This document shows positions 44,089 through 45,185 of a stretch of 45,185 nt of DNA, one piece after another. Each line of letters starts with the position of its first letter. The first letter of the stretch is position 1. Source of the DNA: Blastocladiella britannica (lineage: Eukaryota; Blastocladiomycota; Blastocladiomycetes; Blastocladiales; Blastocladiaceae); the NCBI GenBank assembly GCA_025349905.2, contig MU624590.1:1-45185 (forward strand), in the 5' to 3' direction. Both the position numbers and the translations under genes were made by a program. Below the pieces are notes generated by a model. That model saw only the letters and a program-made list of their open reading frames with translations. It was not told the origin of the DNA and made no database searches.

Positions 44089-45185
44089 ATGATTGACCAC
44101 GTCTCGTACTTAATCTTGGCCCACGCCGCCGGCGCCACGTTCACGCCTGATGAAGCACTTATGGTGCTCAATGTGCTCCCCAAGGACAGAGTGCCGTCCG
44201 TGCTCGCCGCTGTCCTCGCGCGGGTTTCTCGACTATAAACCCTCAACTGCAGTCAAACATGGCCACGGCCTTGCCTTGCTGCCGCACTACCCGCTGTACT
44301 TCGTATTTGACGACATAAACGCGACTCTTAGGGCCGCGGCCATGCTTGGGTCACTACCAGTCCTTGACTTGCTATGGCGATTGGCGGGGCCGCTGACCCT
44401 CGCCCGCATGGTGTGGCACTCGAACCTCCACAGTGGCTTCATTGCACACGCAATCGAGAACGACCAGGTGCAGGCCCTTGATTGGTTCTCGGGCGTTACC
44501 AGCGCGGCGAATATTCCGGTCCAATGGGAGTCGCGGCGCTGGGAATTGGCCGCATGCGAAGGCCACACGCGCTCCCTGATGTGGACGATCGAGCGTGGGT
44601 ACATGACAGAGTTGGATTGCGAAGCGGCATTGCTCTCGACCCAGAGTGGAAATACATCCGTGGTAGACTGGTGGATTGCACAACAGCCAAGCAAGGAGGT
44701 AGCCATGGCCGCCCTGAACTCGGTAGAGCTCGTGCAATCAACCAGATCGACCAAATCCCTGGACTGGTGGTGGGCAAATGCGCATTCAGGGGGACTGCCG
44801 CATCTCAATTCGTTTGCGGACATTGTTAACAATATGCTCTTTCGTGGCGATATGGACTCGATTGAATGGTGGTGGGCGCGGTTCCTGGAGCATCGCACGC
44901 CAGAGCACACGTTCGGATCGAAGCGCACTGCCACAGAAATTGCAAGGTACCGCCAATTCGCTGTCATGGAATGGCTGTGGGACCACTCGCATGCCTCGGG
45001 GAATCATTACGACCCTACCGCGTTTCCGTTCTTCTCCCCAGACTGGCACGGCATCCCATTGCAATCGATATTTTCGGTCTATTCGCCCACAAGCCTGCCG
45101 TTCCTGCAGTGGGTCGTCGCAAAGTGTGCGGTGCTCGGCCAGCGGCTGGTATTCAACGATCACTTTGTCTATCCGTGGATCTCCA
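44089..45185 (+). pseudogene. DWWW-repeat protein gene, frameshifted and cut by the window end
   Basis: The first frame (44089-44238) gives an F-box-like lead, MIDHVSYLILAHAAG...ALMVLNVLPKDRVPSVLAAVLARVSRL, then a TAA. In the +1 frame the family signal continues from about 44231 to the window end without a stop: AVKHGHGLALLPHY, AAAMLGSLPVLDLLW, ALDWFSG, VVDWWIAQQ, SLDWWWAN, SIEWWWAR, VMEWLWDH. No GT-AG pair I tried joins the frames without losing coding sequence, so one base appears gained or lost near 44225-44238. That may be a true inactivating change or an assembly error. It is related to the gene at 21403. The 3' end is outside the window. Confidence 0.6.

Noticed and set aside
44175..44338. 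An intron from GTCCGT to CTTAG bridging the frameshift
   Set aside because: It keeps frame but deletes sequence that matches the family (AVKHGHG and following), so a one-base frameshift fits better.

Overview
The window is nuclear DNA from a gene-dense, GC-rich fungus. Coding regions have strongly GC-rich third positions. Introns are frequent and mostly 55-75 bp, with branch-site-like TACTNAC/CTRAC elements close to the acceptor. Neighbouring genes are often only 20-50 bp apart. The gene set is fungal: homoserine O-acetyltransferase (MET2), GUP1, and three GPI-type chitin deacetylases. Two proteins built on degenerate ankyrin-like repeats ending in [L/I]DWWW point to a zoosporic fungus; I associate that repeat with Blastocladiomycota (Allomyces/Catenaria), but this placement is recall and inference, not something a search here established.

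Layout. 1-5 kb: a FRA10AC1-like splicing-associated protein (+) converges on a ZNF277-like zinc-finger protein (-); then ribosomal protein uL22/RPL17 (+) and a bacterial-looking GNAT acetyltransferase (-). 5-11.5 kb: two paralogous membrane-anchored PHP-domain phosphoesterases in opposite orientation flank a membrane J-domain protein (-) and ribosomal protein eL8/RPL8 (+). 11.5-15.9 kb: a large SMG7/EST1-type protein (-), which I reconstruct as three exons joining two apparently separate reading frames. 16-21.1 kb: a head-to-tail array of three chitin deacetylase paralogues (-). 21.4-25.2 kb: an ankyrin-like DWWW-repeat protein (+) and a secreted 5'-nucleotidase (-). 25.5-29.8 kb: a Cys-containing type I membrane protein and a kelch-like receptor-shaped protein with a long Pro/Gln-rich tail (+). 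30-34 kb: MET2 and an eight-exon GUP1 MBOAT acyltransferase (+). 34-37.7 kb: an unidentified six-pass membrane protein and a VPS9-domain Rab5 exchange factor with a ubiquitin-interacting motif (-). 38-39.6 kb: a third type I membrane protein (+). 39.6-43.4 kb: an unrecognised 113-aa protein (-) divergent from TFIIH subunit SSL1/p44 (+), mitochondrial ribosomal protein bS16m (-) and splicing factor SPF30/SMNDC1 (+). 43.5-45.2 kb: a doubtful small gene (-) and a second DWWW-repeat gene that runs off the window and carries a frameshift.

Functional themes: core expression machinery (RPL17, RPL8, bS16m, SSL1, SPF30, FRA10AC1, SMG7), cell wall and surface (three chitin deacetylases, GUP1, several single-pass surface proteins, PHP ectoenzymes), endosomal traffic (VPS9), and nutrient metabolism (MET2, 5'-nucleotidase). 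I saw no tRNA, rRNA, transposon or CRISPR. Splice models were built by hand from reading-frame continuity, GT/AG sites and family alignment from memory; frame arithmetic closes for every multi-exon model given a confidence above 0.6.
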